Source of the DNA: Falsirhodobacter xinxiangensis
Lineage (GTDB): Bacteria; Pseudomonadota; Alphaproteobacteria; Rhodobacterales; Rhodobacteraceae
Assembly: GCF_004959935.1 (NCBI RefSeq)
Contig: NZ_SMYN01000003.1
Location: 124,001 to 188,000 of the forward strand
Length of the DNA: 64,000 bases
Reading direction: 5' to 3'
Positions 34,964-44,604 of this stretch are shown here, in pieces. Every line of letters begins with the position of its first letter. Position 1 is the stretch's first letter. The notes below the pieces were generated by a model. It searched no databases, was not told the DNA's origin, and saw nothing but the letters and a program-made list of their open reading frames with translations. A program made the position numbers and the translations under genes.

Positions 34964-35938
34964 ATGACCATCGGAACGCAAATCGCATGGGACGATACCG
35001 TCCTGCCCTTCCAGCTTGACCGTTCGGACATCCGCGGCCGCGTGGCGCGGCTTGACGGCGTTCTGGAGCAGGTCCTGTCCAAACACGACTACCCCCCGCA
35101 GATCGAGTCGCTGGTGGCCGAGGCCGCGCTGCTGACCGCGCTGATCGGGCAGACGATCAAGCTGCGCTGGAAGCTGTCGCTGCAGATCCGCGGCAACGGC
35201 GCGGTGAAGTTGATCGCGACGGATTATTACGGCCCGACCGATGATGGCGCCCCCGCGCGCATCCGCGCCTATGCCATGTTCGAGGCGGCGGAACTGACGG
35301 CAGGTGACGCCTTCGCCCAGATCGGCGCGGGCTATTTCGCCATCCTGATCGACCAGGGCGAGGGCACGGTCCCCTATCAGGGCATCACCCCCATCGCCGG
35401 CGGATCGCTGTCCAAATGCGCCGAGACCTATTTCGCGCAGTCCGAACAGCTTCCGACGCGTTTCGAGCTGTCCTATGGCCGCAGTCAGGTGCCGGGGGCG
35501 ACCGAGACGTGGCGGGCGGGCGGCGTGATGCTTCAGCACATGCCCAAGGCGTCCCCCTCGGTGGGCGAAGCCACGGGCGAGGGCGGTCTTCTGACCCATG
35601 CCGACATCCTTGCCGGGGACGAGGGCGAGAACTGGATGCGCGCCAACTACCTTCTCGACACCGTCGAGGAGCTGGAGCTGATCGGCCCGCAGCTTGCGCC
35701 CACCGATCTGCTGGTGCGCCTGTTCCACGAGGAAGCCCCCCGCGTCTATGACGCCCAGCCGGTGCGCTTCGGCTGTTCCTGCTCTGCCGACAAGGTGCGG
35801 GATTCGCTCGCGCAATATCCGCAGTCCGAGATCGCCGAGATGGTCACAGACGAGGGGATCGTCACCGCCGACTGTCAGTTCTGCGGCGCGCATTACGAAT
35901 TCGACCCGGCGACGCTGGGCTCGGACGCGCGTGCGTGA
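34964..35938 (+). CDS. hslO: Redox-regulated chaperone Hsp33
   Basis: A 324-aa cytoplasmic holdase. The N-terminal domain includes LVAEAALLTALIGQTIKLRW and the substrate-binding core; the C-terminal zinc site has FGCSCSADK and ADCQFCGAHY, giving the C-x-C...C-x2-C switch that releases zinc on oxidation and activates the chaperone. The ATG at 34964 is preceded by AAGGAA at good spacing. Its end overlaps the next gene by 8 nt, linking oxidative-stress protection with the CoA pyrophosphatase gene. Confidence 0.96.
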   Translation: MTIGTQIAWDDTVLPFQLDRSDIRGRVARLDGVLEQVLSKHDYPPQIESLVAEAALLTALIGQTIKLRWKLSLQIRGNGAVKLIATDYYGPTDDGAPARIRAYAMFEAAELTAGDAFAQIGAGYFAILIDQGEGTVPYQGITPIAGGSLSKCAETYFAQSEQLPTRFELSYGRSQVPGATETWRAGGVMLQHMPKASPSVGEATGEGGLLTHADILAGDEGENWMRANYLLDTVEELELIGPQLAPTDLLVRLFHEEAPRVYDAQPVRFGCSCSADKVRDSLAQYPQSEIAEMVTDEGIVTADCQFCGAHYEFDPATLGSDARA

Positions 35939-36497
35939 CCGGCTGATCGGCGCAGTGGCGCGGCCCTCTGCCGCGTCGTCGGATTTCGATCTGAACCCGG
36001 CGGTCAGGGCGCCGCCGGGCCGCAAGCTGCGCGAGGCCGCAGTGCTGATCGCGGTGGACGAGGGGCGCATCTGGCTGACGAAACGCGCGTCGGGGCTGAA
36101 GCACCATCCCGGCCAGATCGCCTTTCCCGGAGGCAAGCTGGACGCGGGCGAAACCCCCGTCGAGGCCGCGCTGCGCGAGGCGCAGGAGGAGATCGGCCTG
36201 CCGCCCCCCTGCGTCGAGGTTCTGGGAACTCTGCCGCCGCATGAAACCGTGACCGGGTTCAGCGTGACACCGGTGATCGGCCTCGTATCACCCTTCGCGC
36301 CCGAACCGCAGGCGACCGAGGTCGAGGAGGCCTTTGCCGTGCCGCTGACACATCTGCTGAACCCCGCGCGCTATTCCATCCAGTCGCGCGAATGGCAGGG
36401 CGGGGTGCGTCGATACTATTCCGTGCCGTGGGGGCCGTATTACATCTGGGGCGCAACAGCCCGCATCCTGCGCGGCCTGGCCGAGAGGATGGCATGA
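35931..36497 (+). CDS. CoA pyrophosphatase-like Nudix hydrolase
   Basis: A 188-aa Nudix protein of the NudL/CoA hydrolase type. The box GGKLDAGETPVEAALREAQE followed by EIG is complete, and the preceding HHPGQIAFPGGK is the signature of the CoA pyrophosphatase subfamily, which splits CoA into 4'-phosphopantetheine and 3',5'-ADP. The GTG at 35931 overlaps the hslO stop by 8 nt; the frame continuing upstream is only the shadow of hslO. It overlaps the CCA-adding enzyme gene as ATGA. Confidence 0.9.
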   Translation: MRDRLIGAVARPSAASSDFDLNPAVRAPPGRKLREAAVLIAVDEGRIWLTKRASGLKHHPGQIAFPGGKLDAGETPVEAALREAQEEIGLPPPCVEVLGTLPPHETVTGFSVTPVIGLVSPFAPEPQATEVEEAFAVPLTHLLNPARYSIQSREWQGGVRRYYSVPWGPYYIWGATARILRGLAERMA

Positions 36498-37591
36498 AGG
36501 TCACGGGCGACTGGCTGACCACCGCGCGTCCGGTCTGCGACGCGCTGGCACCGCACCGCGCGCTTTTCGTCGGCGGCTGCGTGCGGAACGCGCTGCTGGG
36601 CGTTCCGGTGTCCGACATCGACATCGCCACCGACGCGCGGCCCGAACGGGTGCGCGATCTGGCCGAGGCTGCGGGCTTTCGCACCATCCCCACAGGGATC
36701 GAGCACGGCACCGTCACGATCATCGCGAATGGCGTCCCGCACGAGGTCACGACCTTCCGCCGCGATGTCGAAACCGACGGGCGCCGCGCCACGGTCGCCT
36801 TTTCCACCGACGTGGCCGAGGATGCGGCCCGGCGCGACTTCACCATGAACGCGCTTTACGCCGATGCGTTCGGCACGGTCATCGACCCGTTGGGTGGGCT
36901 GCCCGACCTGCGCGCGCATCACGTCCGCTTCGTGGGCGACCCCGAGGCGCGCATCCGCGAAGACTACCTGCGCATCCTTCGCTTCTTCCGCTTTCACGCG
37001 ATCTATGGCCGCGATCTGGATGCGGATGGTCTGGCCGCCTGCGCCGCGAATGCCGATGGGATCGAGAGCCTGTCGCGCGAGCGGGTGGGGGCCGAAATGA
37101 AGAAGCTGCTGGCCGCGCGCGATCCCGCGCCCTCGGTCGCGGCGATGGCGCATGCGGGCGTGCTGGGCCGTGTCCTGCCGGGGTCGGACGCAAGGGCGCT
37201 GCCGGTGCTGGTGCATCTGGAAACCCTGTCGCCCGATCCGATCCGCCGTCTTGCCGTTCTGGGGGGCGAGGCCGACCTGCGCCTGTCGCGGTCCGAGGCT
37301 GCGCGCCTGACGCTGATCCGCCGCGCCGCGCTGGAGGGAAACATCCTTGAAACCGCATGGCGGCATGGTGCAGACATCGCCCGCGATGCGGCCCTGGTGC
37401 GCGCCGCGCTGATGGAATCCTTGCCTGAAACCGAGGGCATCGATGCCGCCGCCGCTGCAAGATTCCCTGTGACCGCCGCCGATCTGATGCCCGCCCTTTC
37501 CGGTGCCGCCCTTGGTGCCAGGTTGAAGGAGATCGAGGCCCGCTGGATCGCCTCCGGATTTTCGCTGTCGCGCGAGGATCTTCTGCGCTGA
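36494..37591 (+). CDS. CCA tRNA nucleotidyltransferase
   Basis: A 365-aa class II nucleotidyltransferase/poly(A)-polymerase family enzyme that adds CCA to tRNA 3' ends. LFVGGCVRNALLGVPVSDID contains the G-G..R..L and D-x-D metal sites, RRDFTMNALY is the flexible-loop neighbour, DPEARIREDYLRILRFFRFH the nucleotide-recognition region. The start overlaps the Nudix gene by 4 nt. This Hsp33-Nudix-CCA order is a familiar alphaproteobacterial arrangement as far as I recall. Confidence 0.94.
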   Translation: MKVTGDWLTTARPVCDALAPHRALFVGGCVRNALLGVPVSDIDIATDARPERVRDLAEAAGFRTIPTGIEHGTVTIIANGVPHEVTTFRRDVETDGRRATVAFSTDVAEDAARRDFTMNALYADAFGTVIDPLGGLPDLRAHHVRFVGDPEARIREDYLRILRFFRFHAIYGRDLDADGLAACAANADGIESLSRERVGAEMKKLLAARDPAPSVAAMAHAGVLGRVLPGSDARALPVLVHLETLSPDPIRRLAVLGGEADLRLSRSEAARLTLIRRAALEGNILETAWRHGADIARDAALVRAALMESLPETEGIDAAAAARFPVTAADLMPALSGAALGARLKEIEARWIASGFSLSREDLLR

Positions 37592-37648
37592 CGGTTTTCC
37601 TTTGGCCCTTTCGCGGTTATATGCACGGGGTAACGACGAGGCTTTCCC

Positions 37649-39505
37649 GTGTTCCGATTTTTCGAACGGCTCGTTGATCCTTTCGAGCCTTATGCACAGA
37701 CAGACACTCCACCGAACCGGCTTTGGCCGTTCCTGCGGGAATACATGAAGCCCTTCCGCAAGGTCTTCGTGGTGACGGCCATGATGGCTGTCATCATCGC
37801 GGTGATCGACCTTGCGCTGATCTGGTATGTCGGGCGGGTCGTGGACCTTCTGGCCTCGGGCGGGCCGCAGCAGGTCTGGGCCGATCACGGATGGGAACTG
37901 CTGGGCGTCGCCTTCTTCGTGCTGTTCCTGCGCCCGGTGTTCGCGGGGGCGAACACGGCGCTGCTGCATAATGCGATCCTGCCGAATTTCGGCACGCTGA
38001 TCCGCTGGCGGGCGCACAGCCACGTCCTGCGCCAGCCCGTCGGCTGGTTCGAGGGCGATTTCGCCGGCCGTCTGGCCAACCGCATCATGCAGACGCCGAC
38101 GGCGGCGGGGGATGCGATCTTCAACATCTTCGACGCGGTGGCATTCGCCGCAACGACGCTGGTCGGATCGCTGGTGATGCTGGGGCAGGCCGATCCGCGC
38201 CTTGCGATTCCGCTTCTGCTCTGGGCGCTCGGCTATGCCTATCTCGTGCGCTGGACGATCCGGCATGCGGCCCCGGCGGCGCAGAAAAGCTCGGACGCGC
38301 GGTCGGCGGTGAACGGGCGGGTCGTCGATGCCTATACCAACATCCATTCGGTGAAGTTGTTCGCCCATGACGGGCGCGAGCTGGACTATGCCCGCAAGTC
38401 CATCGAGGAGGCGCGGACGGCCTTTCTGAAGGAAATGCGGATCATCACGCGCATGGACATCTCTTTGACCATGCTGAACGGCGCGATGATCGTGGGCGTG
38501 ATCGGCTGGGCCGTGCTGCTGTGGTATCAGGGGCAGGCGAGCGTCGGTGTGGTCGCGGCGGCATCCGCGCTGGTGATGCGGCTGAACAACCTGACCTATT
38601 GGATCATGTGGGCGACGACGCAGCTGTTCCAATCCTTCGGCATCATCAAGGAAGGGATGGAAACCATCGCCCAGCCCATCGCGCTGGTCGATGCCGACGA
38701 CGCAAAGCCGCTGGCGCTGACGCATGGGCAGATCGACCTGAAGGGCGTGACCCACCATTACGGGCGCGACCGCGGCGGCTTGCAGGACGTGACCCTGACC
38801 ATCCGCCCGGGCGAGAAGATCGGCGTTGTGGGCCGGTCGGGCGCGGGGAAATCGACGCTCGTGAAGCTGCTTCTGCGCTTCTATGACGTCGAGGGCGGAC
38901 GGATCGAGATCGACGGGCAGGACATCGCCCGCGTCACGCAGGACAGCCTGCGCCGCAATGTCGGCATGGTCCAGCAGGACAGCAGCCTCCTGCACCGCTC
39001 GGTGCGCGAGAACATCACCTATGGCCGCCCTGACGCGACCGAGGATCAGATCGCGACCGCCGCGAAGCGGGCCGAGGCGCATGACTTCATCCTGACGCTT
39101 CAGGACAAGGAAGGCCGCACCGGATACGACGCGCAGGTGGGCGAGCGGGGGGTGAAGCTGTCGGGCGGGCAGCGCCAGCGCATCGGCCTTGCCCGCGTCA
39201 TCCTGAAGGACGCGCCGATCCTCGTCTTGGACGAAGCGACATCCGCGCTGGACAGCGAGGTCGAGGCCGCGATCCTTGAAACGCTCTATGGCGTGATGGA
39301 GGGCAAGACGGTCATCGCCATCGCCCACCGCCTGTCCACCATCGCGCGGATGGACCGGATATTGGTGCTGGACGCGGGCCGCATCGCCGAACTTGGAACG
39401 CATGACGAATTGCTGGCCAAGGGCGGGCTCTATGCCCGGTTCTGGGCGCGGCAATCGGGCGGTTTCATCGACACGGATTATGTGGAAACGGGGGCGGCGG
39501 AATGA
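37649..39505 (+). CDS. ABC exporter half-transporter 1 (MsbA-like)
   Basis: A 618-aa fused membrane-ATPase exporter. About six membrane helices occupy residues 35-340. The ATPase domain has Walker A GRSGAGKST (395-403), LSGGQRQR signature and ILVLDEATS with the catalytic Glu. The GTG start lies 57 nt beyond the CCA gene with GAGG upstream. The second half-transporter gene overlaps it by 4 nt, so the two likely form a heterodimer. Substrate unknown; lipid or drug-like molecules are typical of the family. Confidence 0.92.
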   Translation: MFRFFERLVDPFEPYAQTDTPPNRLWPFLREYMKPFRKVFVVTAMMAVIIAVIDLALIWYVGRVVDLLASGGPQQVWADHGWELLGVAFFVLFLRPVFAGANTALLHNAILPNFGTLIRWRAHSHVLRQPVGWFEGDFAGRLANRIMQTPTAAGDAIFNIFDAVAFAATTLVGSLVMLGQADPRLAIPLLLWALGYAYLVRWTIRHAAPAAQKSSDARSAVNGRVVDAYTNIHSVKLFAHDGRELDYARKSIEEARTAFLKEMRIITRMDISLTMLNGAMIVGVIGWAVLLWYQGQASVGVVAAASALVMRLNNLTYWIMWATTQLFQSFGIIKEGMETIAQPIALVDADDAKPLALTHGQIDLKGVTHHYGRDRGGLQDVTLTIRPGEKIGVVGRSGAGKSTLVKLLLRFYDVEGGRIEIDGQDIARVTQDSLRRNVGMVQQDSSLLHRSVRENITYGRPDATEDQIATAAKRAEAHDFILTLQDKEGRTGYDAQVGERGVKLSGGQRQRIGLARVILKDAPILVLDEATSALDSEVEAAILETLYGVMEGKTVIAIAHRLSTIARMDRILVLDAGRIAELGTHDELLAKGGLYARFWARQSGGFIDTDYVETGAAE

Positions 39506-41343
39506 ACCTGCGAAACCTTGGCGGGGTGATCGACGCCTTCCGCCCGGCGAAGACGGCACCGCCCAAGACGCTGGGCAAATTCTTTCTGTGGTGCCTGAAA
39601 GGGTCATGGCCCGCGCTGCTGTTTGCCGCGGCCGTCGCAGCGGCGACGGGCACGCTGGAGGTGGTGTCGGCCTCCATCCTCGGCTGGGTCATCGACGGCG
39701 CTTTGGAGATCGGGACCGAACGGTTTCTGGCCGACGGCTGGCACCTGCTGCTGGGCCTGATCGTGTTCTTCGTGCTGCTGCGGCCCATCGCCTTCGGGGC
39801 AAGTTCGGCCACCAATGCGATCATGGTGCAGCCGAACCTGTTCCCCTTGGTGCTGAGCCGTCTGCACCGCTGGACGATGGGGCAGGACGTCACCTTCTTC
39901 GACAACGATTTCGCCGGCCGCATCAGCCAAAAGCAGATGCAGGCCGCGCGGGCGGTCACGGATGTGGCGTCGGAAACCATCAATACCGTCGCCTTCGCGC
40001 TGGCCTCGGTCATCGGGTCTGCGATCTTCCTGATTTCGGTCGATGGCTGGCTCGCGGTGGCGCTGGGCGTCTGGCTCGTGGCTTATATTGCGCTGATCCG
40101 GTTCTTCATGCCACGGGTGCGGGGCAATTCCGCGGCGCGGGCGGCGGCACGGGCGATGGTGTCGGGGCAGGTGGTGGACACGATCACCAACATCAAGACC
40201 GTCAAGCTGTTTGCTCATGACGCGTTCGAGGATCGCGTGGCGCTGCAATCCATGGAGGTGTTCCGCCAGCGCAGCCTCGACTTCGGAGTCATCTCGACCG
40301 CGTTCCGCAGCTCGTTGATGCTCCTGTCTGGGGTGCTGCCTGTGGTGCTGATCGGCGGCACGCTTCTGCTGTGGCAGAACGGGCAGGCGACGGCGGGGGC
40401 CATCGCGGCGGCGGGTGCCATTTCGATGCGGCTGGCACAGATGTCGGGCTGGGTCAGCTTCACGCTCATGTCGATCTACACCTCGGTGGGCGAGGTCGAG
40501 GATGCGATGCAGACGCTGGCCGTGCCGCACAAGCTGCCCGATGCGGCAGGCGCGCAGGTGCTGCCCGCCGTGCAGGGCGAGGTGGCGTTCAAGGGCGTGA
40601 CCTTCACCTATGGCGGGCGTCACGGCGGGGTGCATGACATCGACCTGACCATCGCGCCGGGGGAAAAGCTGGGCATCGTCGGGGCATCGGGTGCGGGCAA
40701 ATCCACGCTGGTCGCGCTTTTGCTGCGGCTTTACGACGTGGAAAAGGGCACGGTCGCGATCGACGGGCAGGACGTGCGGCAGATCACGCAGGAATCCCTG
40801 CGCCGCCAGATCGGGATGGTCACGCAGGAAACCGCGATGTTCAACCGGTCCGCCCGCGACAACATCCTTTATGGTCGTCCCGACGCGACCGATGCCGAAC
40901 TTGCCGACGCCGCCCGCGCGGCCGAGGCCGACACCTTCATCGAACACATGGTCGATCATCAGGGCCGGTCCGGCTATGACGCCTATCTGGGCGAGCGTGG
41001 CGTTAAACTGTCGGGCGGACAGCGCCAGCGGATCGCGCTGGCCCGCGCCTTCGTCAAGGATGCGCCGATCCTCGTGCTGGACGAGGCGACCTCGGCGCTG
41101 GATTCGGAGGTCGAGGCGTCGATCCAGACCAGCCTTGAAAAGGTGATGGAGGGCAAGACCGTGCTGGCCATCGCGCACCGGCTGTCCACCATCGCCGAAA
41201 TGGACCGGATCGTGGTGCTTGAGGCGGGCCGGATCGTCGAGGAAGGCACACATGAGGGGCTTCTGGCGCAGAACGGGCTTTACGCGCGCTACTGGAACAG
41301 GCAATCGGGCGGCTTTCTTGGATTGGAAGAGGCTGCCGAGTGA
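39502..41343 (+). CDS. ABC exporter half-transporter 2 (MsbA-like)
   Basis: A 613-aa partner of the preceding protein, with the same membrane-then-ATPase layout. It has Walker A GASGAGKST, LSGGQRQRIALARAF and ILVLDEATSALDSEVEAS. Both members keep the catalytic Glu after the Walker B Asp, so both ATP sites may be active. The ATG overlaps the previous stop by 4 nt and its own stop overlaps the methyltransferase gene by 4 nt, a fully coupled three-gene unit. Confidence 0.92.
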   Translation: MNLRNLGGVIDAFRPAKTAPPKTLGKFFLWCLKGSWPALLFAAAVAAATGTLEVVSASILGWVIDGALEIGTERFLADGWHLLLGLIVFFVLLRPIAFGASSATNAIMVQPNLFPLVLSRLHRWTMGQDVTFFDNDFAGRISQKQMQAARAVTDVASETINTVAFALASVIGSAIFLISVDGWLAVALGVWLVAYIALIRFFMPRVRGNSAARAAARAMVSGQVVDTITNIKTVKLFAHDAFEDRVALQSMEVFRQRSLDFGVISTAFRSSLMLLSGVLPVVLIGGTLLLWQNGQATAGAIAAAGAISMRLAQMSGWVSFTLMSIYTSVGEVEDAMQTLAVPHKLPDAAGAQVLPAVQGEVAFKGVTFTYGGRHGGVHDIDLTIAPGEKLGIVGASGAGKSTLVALLLRLYDVEKGTVAIDGQDVRQITQESLRRQIGMVTQETAMFNRSARDNILYGRPDATDAELADAARAAEADTFIEHMVDHQGRSGYDAYLGERGVKLSGGQRQRIALARAFVKDAPILVLDEATSALDSEVEASIQTSLEKVMEGKTVLAIAHRLSTIAEMDRIVVLEAGRIVEEGTHEGLLAQNGLYARYWNRQSGGFLGLEEAAE

Positions 41344-42539
41344 AACTGACGATCGATCGCCTTGGCCATCGCGGCGATGCGGTGGCGATGGGGCCGGACG
41401 GCCCGGTCTACATCCCCCGGATGCTTCCGGGCGAGGTGGTCGAGGCGGACACACATGCCATCATCACACCCTCGCCCGACCGGGTAAAGGCGCCCTGCCC
41501 GCATTACCGCACCTGCGGCGGCTGTTCGCTGCAACATGCCTCCGACCGTTTCGTGGCGGAATGGAAGCGGGCGGTGGTCTTGGGCGCTTTGGCAGGGCAG
41601 GGGCTGGACGCGCCGGTGGGCGAGACGGTGACATCGCCCCCGCGCAGCCGTCGCCGCGCCACGCTGCACGGGCGGCGCACCAAGGGCGGCGTCCTGCTGG
41701 GCTTTCATGCGCGGGCGTCCGATACGCTGGTCGCGGTGCCGAACTGCATCCTGCTGACGCCGGAGCTGATGGCCAGCTTCCCCGCGCTGGAGGCGCTGGT
41801 GAAGGCGGGCGGCTCTCGGTCCGGGGAAGTGTCGCTGACGGTCACGCAAAGCCTTGCCGGGCCGGAGGTGTCGGTGACGGGCGGCAAGCCCCTGGACGCG
41901 ATGCTGCGGCTTGAACTGGCCCGCGTGGCCGAGGCGCAGGGCATCGCCCGCCTGACATGGGAAGGCGAAACCATCGCCCTGCGTGCGAACCCCATGCAGC
42001 GTTTCGGCGCGGCGCTGGTCGCCCCGCCCCCCGGCGCCTTCCTTCAGGCGACGGCGGCGGGCGAGGCGGCGCTTTTGGGCTTCGTGCGCGGCTGGACGGC
42101 GGGGGCGAAGCGGATCGTGGACCTGTTCGCCGGGTCCGGCACCTTCAGCCTGCCGCTGGCAGAGGAGGCCGAGGTTCACGCGGTGGAGGGTGATGCCGCG
42201 ATGATGGCCGCGCTGGATCGCGGCTGGCGCAATGCGGCGCTGAAACGGGTGACGACCGAAACCCGCGATCTGTTCCGCCGCCCGCTGGAGCCGGACGAGT
42301 TCAAGGGCTTCGACGCCGTCGTGATCGACCCACCCCGCGCCGGGGCCGAGGCGCAGGTTGCGACCCTTGCGCGCAGCCGCGTGCCGCGCATTGCGATGGT
42401 CAGCTGCAACCCCGTGACTTTCGCGCGTGACGCCAAGGTGTTGATCGCGGCGGGCTATGCGCTGGACCGGGTAGAGGTCGTGGACCAGTTCCGCTGGAGC
42501 CCGCATGTCGAACTGGCGGCCCGCTTCACCGTGTCGTGA
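41340..42539 (+). CDS. RNA m5U methyltransferase of the RlmD/TrmA family
   Basis: A 399-aa class I SAM methyltransferase that would methylate a uracil at C5 in rRNA or tRNA. An N-terminal TRAM-like barrel is followed by Cys53, Cys59 and Cys62 plus a later Cys in VAVPNCILL, consistent with a [4Fe-4S] cluster. The SAM site is IVDLFAGSGTFSLPLAEEAE; IDPPRAGAE and VSCNPVTFARD with the catalytic Cys complete the family motifs. The GTG start overlaps the ABC exporter stop. The precise nucleotide modified is not deducible. Confidence 0.92.
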   Translation: MKLTIDRLGHRGDAVAMGPDGPVYIPRMLPGEVVEADTHAIITPSPDRVKAPCPHYRTCGGCSLQHASDRFVAEWKRAVVLGALAGQGLDAPVGETVTSPPRSRRRATLHGRRTKGGVLLGFHARASDTLVAVPNCILLTPELMASFPALEALVKAGGSRSGEVSLTVTQSLAGPEVSVTGGKPLDAMLRLELARVAEAQGIARLTWEGETIALRANPMQRFGAALVAPPPGAFLQATAAGEAALLGFVRGWTAGAKRIVDLFAGSGTFSLPLAEEAEVHAVEGDAAMMAALDRGWRNAALKRVTTETRDLFRRPLEPDEFKGFDAVVIDPPRAGAEAQVATLARSRVPRIAMVSCNPVTFARDAKVLIAAGYALDRVEVVDQFRWSPHVELAARFTVS

Positions 42540-42609
42540 AAAATTCCTGCTAGGCGATTGCGGGATTCGGATATATCCGCAGAAAAAAGCGCATCGAGCG
42601 GATAATAAA

Positions 42610-43128
42610 ATGCGGGCAGTGAAAATCCTTTCAGCCCTTGCGGTGGCCTTGTTTCTGGCCGCCTGCGGGGGCGACAGCGGCATCGGCGGCGGGCCGAGCA
42701 AATTTCGCGACTATGACGGGCCGCCCGTGACCTCGGTGCAGGTCCACAAGGCCGAACGGAAAATGTATCTTCTGAACGGCAACCGGGTGCTGAAGACCTA
42801 TGACATCGCGCTGGGCTTCCAGCCGGTGGGTCACAAGCAGTTCGAAGGCGATGGCAAGACGCCCGAGGGCGCATATTGGCTGGACCGCCAGAACCCGAAC
42901 AGCGCCTATCACCTGTCGGTCGGCGTCTCGTATCCCAACGCGAACGACCGGATCAACGCGCTGGCGAATGGCAAGCTGCCCGGCGGCGACATCTTCATCC
43001 ACGGCGATTCGCGTGGCCCGAAACGGCAGCGCGATTGGACCGCAGGCTGCATCGCCGTCACGGATGACGAGATCGAGGAGATCTATTCAATGATCCGGGT
43101 CGGGACCGTCATTCACATCATGAAATGA
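42610..43128 (+). CDS. L,D-transpeptidase family lipoprotein
   Basis: A 172-aa lipoprotein with signal and lipobox LFLAACGG (Cys19) and a YkuD domain. The active site has IFIHGDSRG and DWTAGCIAVTDDEIEEI, with His and Cys of the H...SxGC type. It would form 3-3 crosslinks in peptidoglycan or attach proteins to it. The ATG at 42610 is chosen because the frame from 42505 adds residues ahead of the signal peptide. A strong terminator follows immediately. Confidence 0.92.
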   Translation: MRAVKILSALAVALFLAACGGDSGIGGGPSKFRDYDGPPVTSVQVHKAERKMYLLNGNRVLKTYDIALGFQPVGHKQFEGDGKTPEGAYWLDRQNPNSAYHLSVGVSYPNANDRINALANGKLPGGDIFIHGDSRGPKRQRDWTAGCIAVTDDEIEEIYSMIRVGTVIHIMK

Positions 43129-43152
43129 AAAAGGCCCCTCGCGGGGCCTTTT
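43129..43152. terminator. Bidirectional rho-independent terminator
   Basis: AAAAGGCCCC (43129-43138) and GGGGCCTTTT (43143-43152) form a perfect 10-bp stem with a TCGC tetraloop. The A-run before and T-run after serve both strands, terminating the transpeptidase gene and the convergent CAP-domain gene. Confidence 0.95.
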
Positions 43153-43155
43153 GCG

Positions 43156-43683
43156 TCAGAGGCCCGAGGCCATCATCATCGACCCGCCGCCCGCGCCGGT
43201 GACCATGGTCCACCAGATCTTGCCGCTGGATTCCTGATACCACGAGAAGCCCAGATCGGTCGCGGCGGGGTTCAGCGCCACGTCGCGCGTGTCGGGCTTG
43301 CCCATCCAGTTCGCGACGGTTTCCAGCTCGGTCTGGTAGGTTTCCGAGATGTTTTCGCCCAGAAGCTTGCCGCGATAGCCTGCGCGCTGCGCCCGGACCA
43401 GCGGCGAGGAGCCGTCCGATCCGAAATGCCACGGGCGGTTCTGCACCGACATGTCGCGCGAATGGGTCGCGGCTGCCGCGGTCAGTTCGGCGTTCAGCGA
43501 CAGCGGGCCAAGGCCCCGCGCCTGACGCAGCGTGTTGACGGAATCGAGCACGCGATAGGTCACCGCCGCTTCGTCCGCCGAAGAAATGCGATACATGCCG
43601 GGGCCGGATTGCACGGACTGGCCGGTGCCGCAGGCGGAAAGGGCGATGGCGCCGCAAAGGGCCAGAACGGAAAGCTTCTTCAT
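43156..43683 (-). CDS. CAP (SCP-like) domain lipoprotein
   Basis: A 175-aa lipoprotein. MKKLSVLALCGAIALSACGT is a signal peptide with an LSAC lipobox. The CAP domain has THSRDMSVQNRPWHFG, GENISE and the GFSWYQESSGKIWWTMVTG end that is typical of YkwD-like proteins. The role of bacterial CAP proteins is poorly defined, probably in the cell wall. The ATG at 43683 is supported by the signal peptide; the open frame continues upstream to 43857. Confidence 0.9.
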   Translation of the reverse strand: MKKLSVLALCGAIALSACGTGQSVQSGPGMYRISSADEAAVTYRVLDSVNTLRQARGLGPLSLNAELTAAAATHSRDMSVQNRPWHFGSDGSSPLVRAQRAGYRGKLLGENISETYQTELETVANWMGKPDTRDVALNPAATDLGFSWYQESSGKIWWTMVTGAGGGSMMMASGL

Positions 43684-43871
43684 CTCGGTCCCGAAAAAAA
43701 AGGTTGCGGGGGTCGTCATAGCCAATCGCAAGGCGTGTTTCAAACGCAACTCTGCGTGACTGTCGACGTTCTTCGGCGATAGTGGTTTGCGACGCACTGT
43801 CGCAGGCGGTATGATCCCCGCCGGACGATACCGGCCCCTTGCCGGACGCTTTTTCAAGGAGAGATTCGTAG

Positions 43872-44459
43872 ATGGGCGACGTGAAGCTTAACCGCCGCGC
43901 GCTTCTGGGGGCGGCTGCCGCAGGCATGGGTGCCATGGCGCTGCCCGCATTCGCGCAGGACGGCACGACCGTGATGGAGCCTTCGGCAACGGTTCGCAGC
44001 AACACCTCCAGCTTCCGTATGCTGGACTGGCAGGATTATTTCGACAACACCCGCAACGGTGCGATCCTTGTCGATCTGACCTCGCGCGCGCTGCACTACT
44101 GGTCCGAAGACCAGTCGGTCTATCGCCTCTATCCGACCTCGATTCCGCTGTCCGAGGATCTGACCCGCCGTGGCCGCACGACCGTCGTGGAGAAGCGCGA
44201 GAATCCCTCGTGGCGCCCTACGCCGGCAATGCGCGAGCGCAATCCCGAATGGCCCGAAGTCGTCCAGGGCGGCGCGCCGGACAACCCGCTGGGCGTGCGC
44301 GCGCTGTATCTTTCCTGGACCTATTACCGTATCCACGGCACGCATGACACCCGCAAGATCGGGCGGGCCTCATCCAATGGTTGTGTCGGGCTGTATAACG
44401 AACACATCATCGACCTGTACAACCTGACCAAGGTCGGAACGCAGGTGTTGCTAATTTAA
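43872..44459 (+). CDS. Exported L,D-transpeptidase
   Basis: A 195-aa exported YkuD-domain protein. The N-terminus KLNRRALLGAAAAGMGAMAL with AFA cleavage site resembles a Tat-like or Sec signal with two Arg. The active site is YRIHGTHDTRK and ASSNGCVGLYNEHIIDLY, with catalytic Cys in S-x-G-C. It is divergent from the CAP gene over about 190 bp. It likely crosslinks peptidoglycan, possibly redundantly with the enzyme at 42610. Confidence 0.93.
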   Translation: MGDVKLNRRALLGAAAAGMGAMALPAFAQDGTTVMEPSATVRSNTSSFRMLDWQDYFDNTRNGAILVDLTSRALHYWSEDQSVYRLYPTSIPLSEDLTRRGRTTVVEKRENPSWRPTPAMRERNPEWPEVVQGGAPDNPLGVRALYLSWTYYRIHGTHDTRKIGRASSNGCVGLYNEHIIDLYNLTKVGTQVLLI

Positions 44460-44551
44460 CCCTGTGGATAACGGGCATCCCGGGAACCATTTGCGCCAGA
44501 TTGCATTTGGTTACCGGAGATGCTTAGTCATCCCTACGAGGTACAGTCTTG

Positions 44552-44588
44552 GGTGCGCATCACCGCCTCTGAAAATCGTTGGTGCGCA
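44552..44588. repeat. Direct repeat GGTGCGCA ahead of a small exported protein gene
   Basis: GGTGCGCA occurs at 44552-44559 and 44581-44588, 29 bp apart, both containing the palindrome TGCGCA, upstream of the GGAGGTC ribosome site of the 64-aa gene. A pair of protein-binding sites is possible; it could also be chance in GC-rich DNA. Confidence 0.35.
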
Positions 44589-44604
44589 ATAACTGGAGGT
44601 CAAA

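Noticed and set aside
36440-39607. A 1055-aa open frame on the minus strand
   Set aside because: It runs across two well-supported plus-strand genes (CCA enzyme and ABC exporter) and is compositionally a shadow.
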